Assembly: GCA_036567985.1 (NCBI GenBank)
Contig: DATCTK010000053.1
Location: 1-15,802 of the forward strand
Length of the DNA stretch: 15,802 bases
Direction: 5' to 3'
From: SZUA-229 sp036567985
GTDB lineage: Bacteria > Pseudomonadota > Gammaproteobacteria > SZUA-229
In this document: one piece after another, positions 15,234 to 15,802 of the stretch
Position numbering within the stretch: the stretch's first letter is position 1
Layout of the letters: each line of letters opens with the position of its first letter
Notes under the pieces: generated by a model
Seen by the model: only the letters and a program-made list of their open reading frames with translations
What the model was told of the DNA's origin: nothing
The model's database searches: none
Program-made: the position numbers and the translations under genes

Positions 15234-15802
15234 AATGCGTTACTTGCACGGGATGTGTGTTGCGATGTGCTTTTAAGGGTTTCGGCCAGTTCCTTGTTGT
15301 GGCGATTCTGATCCACCAGGCGCATAAACAGCTGCTCAAGCCGGTTGGTTTTATTGCGCATGGTCATTACATGCATGCCCTGTTCACTTAACAGGCTGAT
15401 CAATGTATGAATGTGGGTGCCGGCTTCAAGACACACCTCAATGCTGCTGTCATCCAGCACTTCAATATCAAAACTTGCCAGCTTGCCCTGTGAAAAAACC
15501 GTGCTGTCCTTGATGGGGACTGCAAAATAAAAAATAAAGGTTTCAATATTCAGCTGACCCAGCAAGTGCTTCATACTGGTGTGCTCGATGGTGCAGCCAT
15601 GGTCGATAATCGCAATATTGCGGCACAGGCTTTCCGCCTCTTCCAGGTAATGGGTGGTGAGAATAATGGTCGTGCCCTGCTCATTAATCTGCCTGAGAAA
15701 TGCCCACATCGAACGACGGATTTCAATGTCCACGCCGGCGGTGGGTTCGTCCAGAATCAGTAATTTTGGCTGGTGCACCAGCGCACGGGCAATCATCAGG
15801 CG
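15230..15802 (-). CDS. yadG: ABC transporter ATP-binding protein (YadG-like), N-terminus outside the window
   Basis: This is the ATPase subunit partnering the downstream permease. Only the C-terminal 190 residues are present. The frame stays open to the right edge, where it reads RLMIARALVHQPKL, the stretch that normally follows the LSGG signature. Walker B is LLILDEP, followed by the D-loop region AGVD. The H-loop histidine is in TTHYLEEAE. The Walker A motif lies beyond the window. The C-terminal extension after about the middle of the visible part is typical of exporter ATPases. A methionine at 15794-15796 is internal and is not the start. Confidence 0.9.
   Translation of the reverse strand, partial: RLMIARALVHQPKLLILDEPTAGVDIEIRRSMWAFLRQINEQGTTIILTTHYLEEAESLCRNIAIIDHGCTIEHTSMKHLLGQLNIETFIFYFAVPIKDSTVFSQGKLASFDIEVLDDSSIEVCLEAGTHIHTLISLLSEQGMHVMTMRNKTNRLEQLFMRLVDQNRHNKELAETLKSTSQHTSRASNAL

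Noticed and set aside
15794..15796. Start codon of the ABC ATPase at the internal methionine
   Set aside because: The frame continues upstream to the window edge. The residues there belong just after the ABC signature, so the real start is outside the window.
1..15802. CRISPR arrays, tRNA or rRNA genes, insertion sequences, attachment sites
   Set aside because: No regular repeat-spacer pattern, cloverleaf, transposase or flanking direct repeats were seen on reading the window.

Overview
The window looks like chromosomal DNA from a gammaproteobacterium. The evidence is the order glnE, ilvE, a small CHCC zinc-finger gene and then lipopolysaccharide (LPS) core genes. I know this arrangement from Pseudomonas and relatives. 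A YadG/YadH-type ABC exporter pair is also present. The species cannot be fixed from the sequence. I see no rRNA, tRNA, insertion sequence, phage gene or CRISPR array.

Left part (148-4300, + strand): housekeeping genes for nitrogen and amino-acid metabolism. These are the glutamine synthetase adenylyltransferase glnE, the branched-chain aminotransferase ilvE and a 69-residue zinc-finger protein. A short reading frame at the extreme left (2-40) may be the tail of an upstream gene.

Middle part (4297-11041): a surface-polysaccharide locus in two convergent arms. The + arm is tightly packed, with overlapping or nearly abutting genes: an O-antigen ligase (WaaL type), a GT2 glycosyltransferase, a GT4 glycosyltransferase, a second GT2 enzyme with a C-terminal galactosyltransferase-like segment, and a GT9 heptosyltransferase. 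The - arm carries a DUF6165-type protein of unknown function followed by another GT4 glycosyltransferase. The two arms meet with only 3 bases between stop codons, inside a 9-bp stem hairpin. Together these genes probably build the LPS core or a short glycan and attach a polymer to lipid A-core. The sugar structure cannot be read from the sequence.

Right part (11166-14369, - strand): a catabolic-type acetolactate synthase followed by an aldehyde dehydrogenase. There is no acetolactate decarboxylase and no regulatory small subunit nearby, so the pathway is unclear. Upstream of the synthase gene is a short spacer with two overlapping inverted repeats, a candidate operator.

Right edge (14460-15802, - strand): the YadH-type permease and the YadG-type ATPase of an ABC-2 exporter. 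The ATPase gene runs off the end of the window.

Most of the window is well-known biology. The less explained items are the DUF6165 protein within the glycan locus, the orphan acetolactate synthase/aldehyde dehydrogenase pair, and the inverted repeats near the starts of both - strand units.
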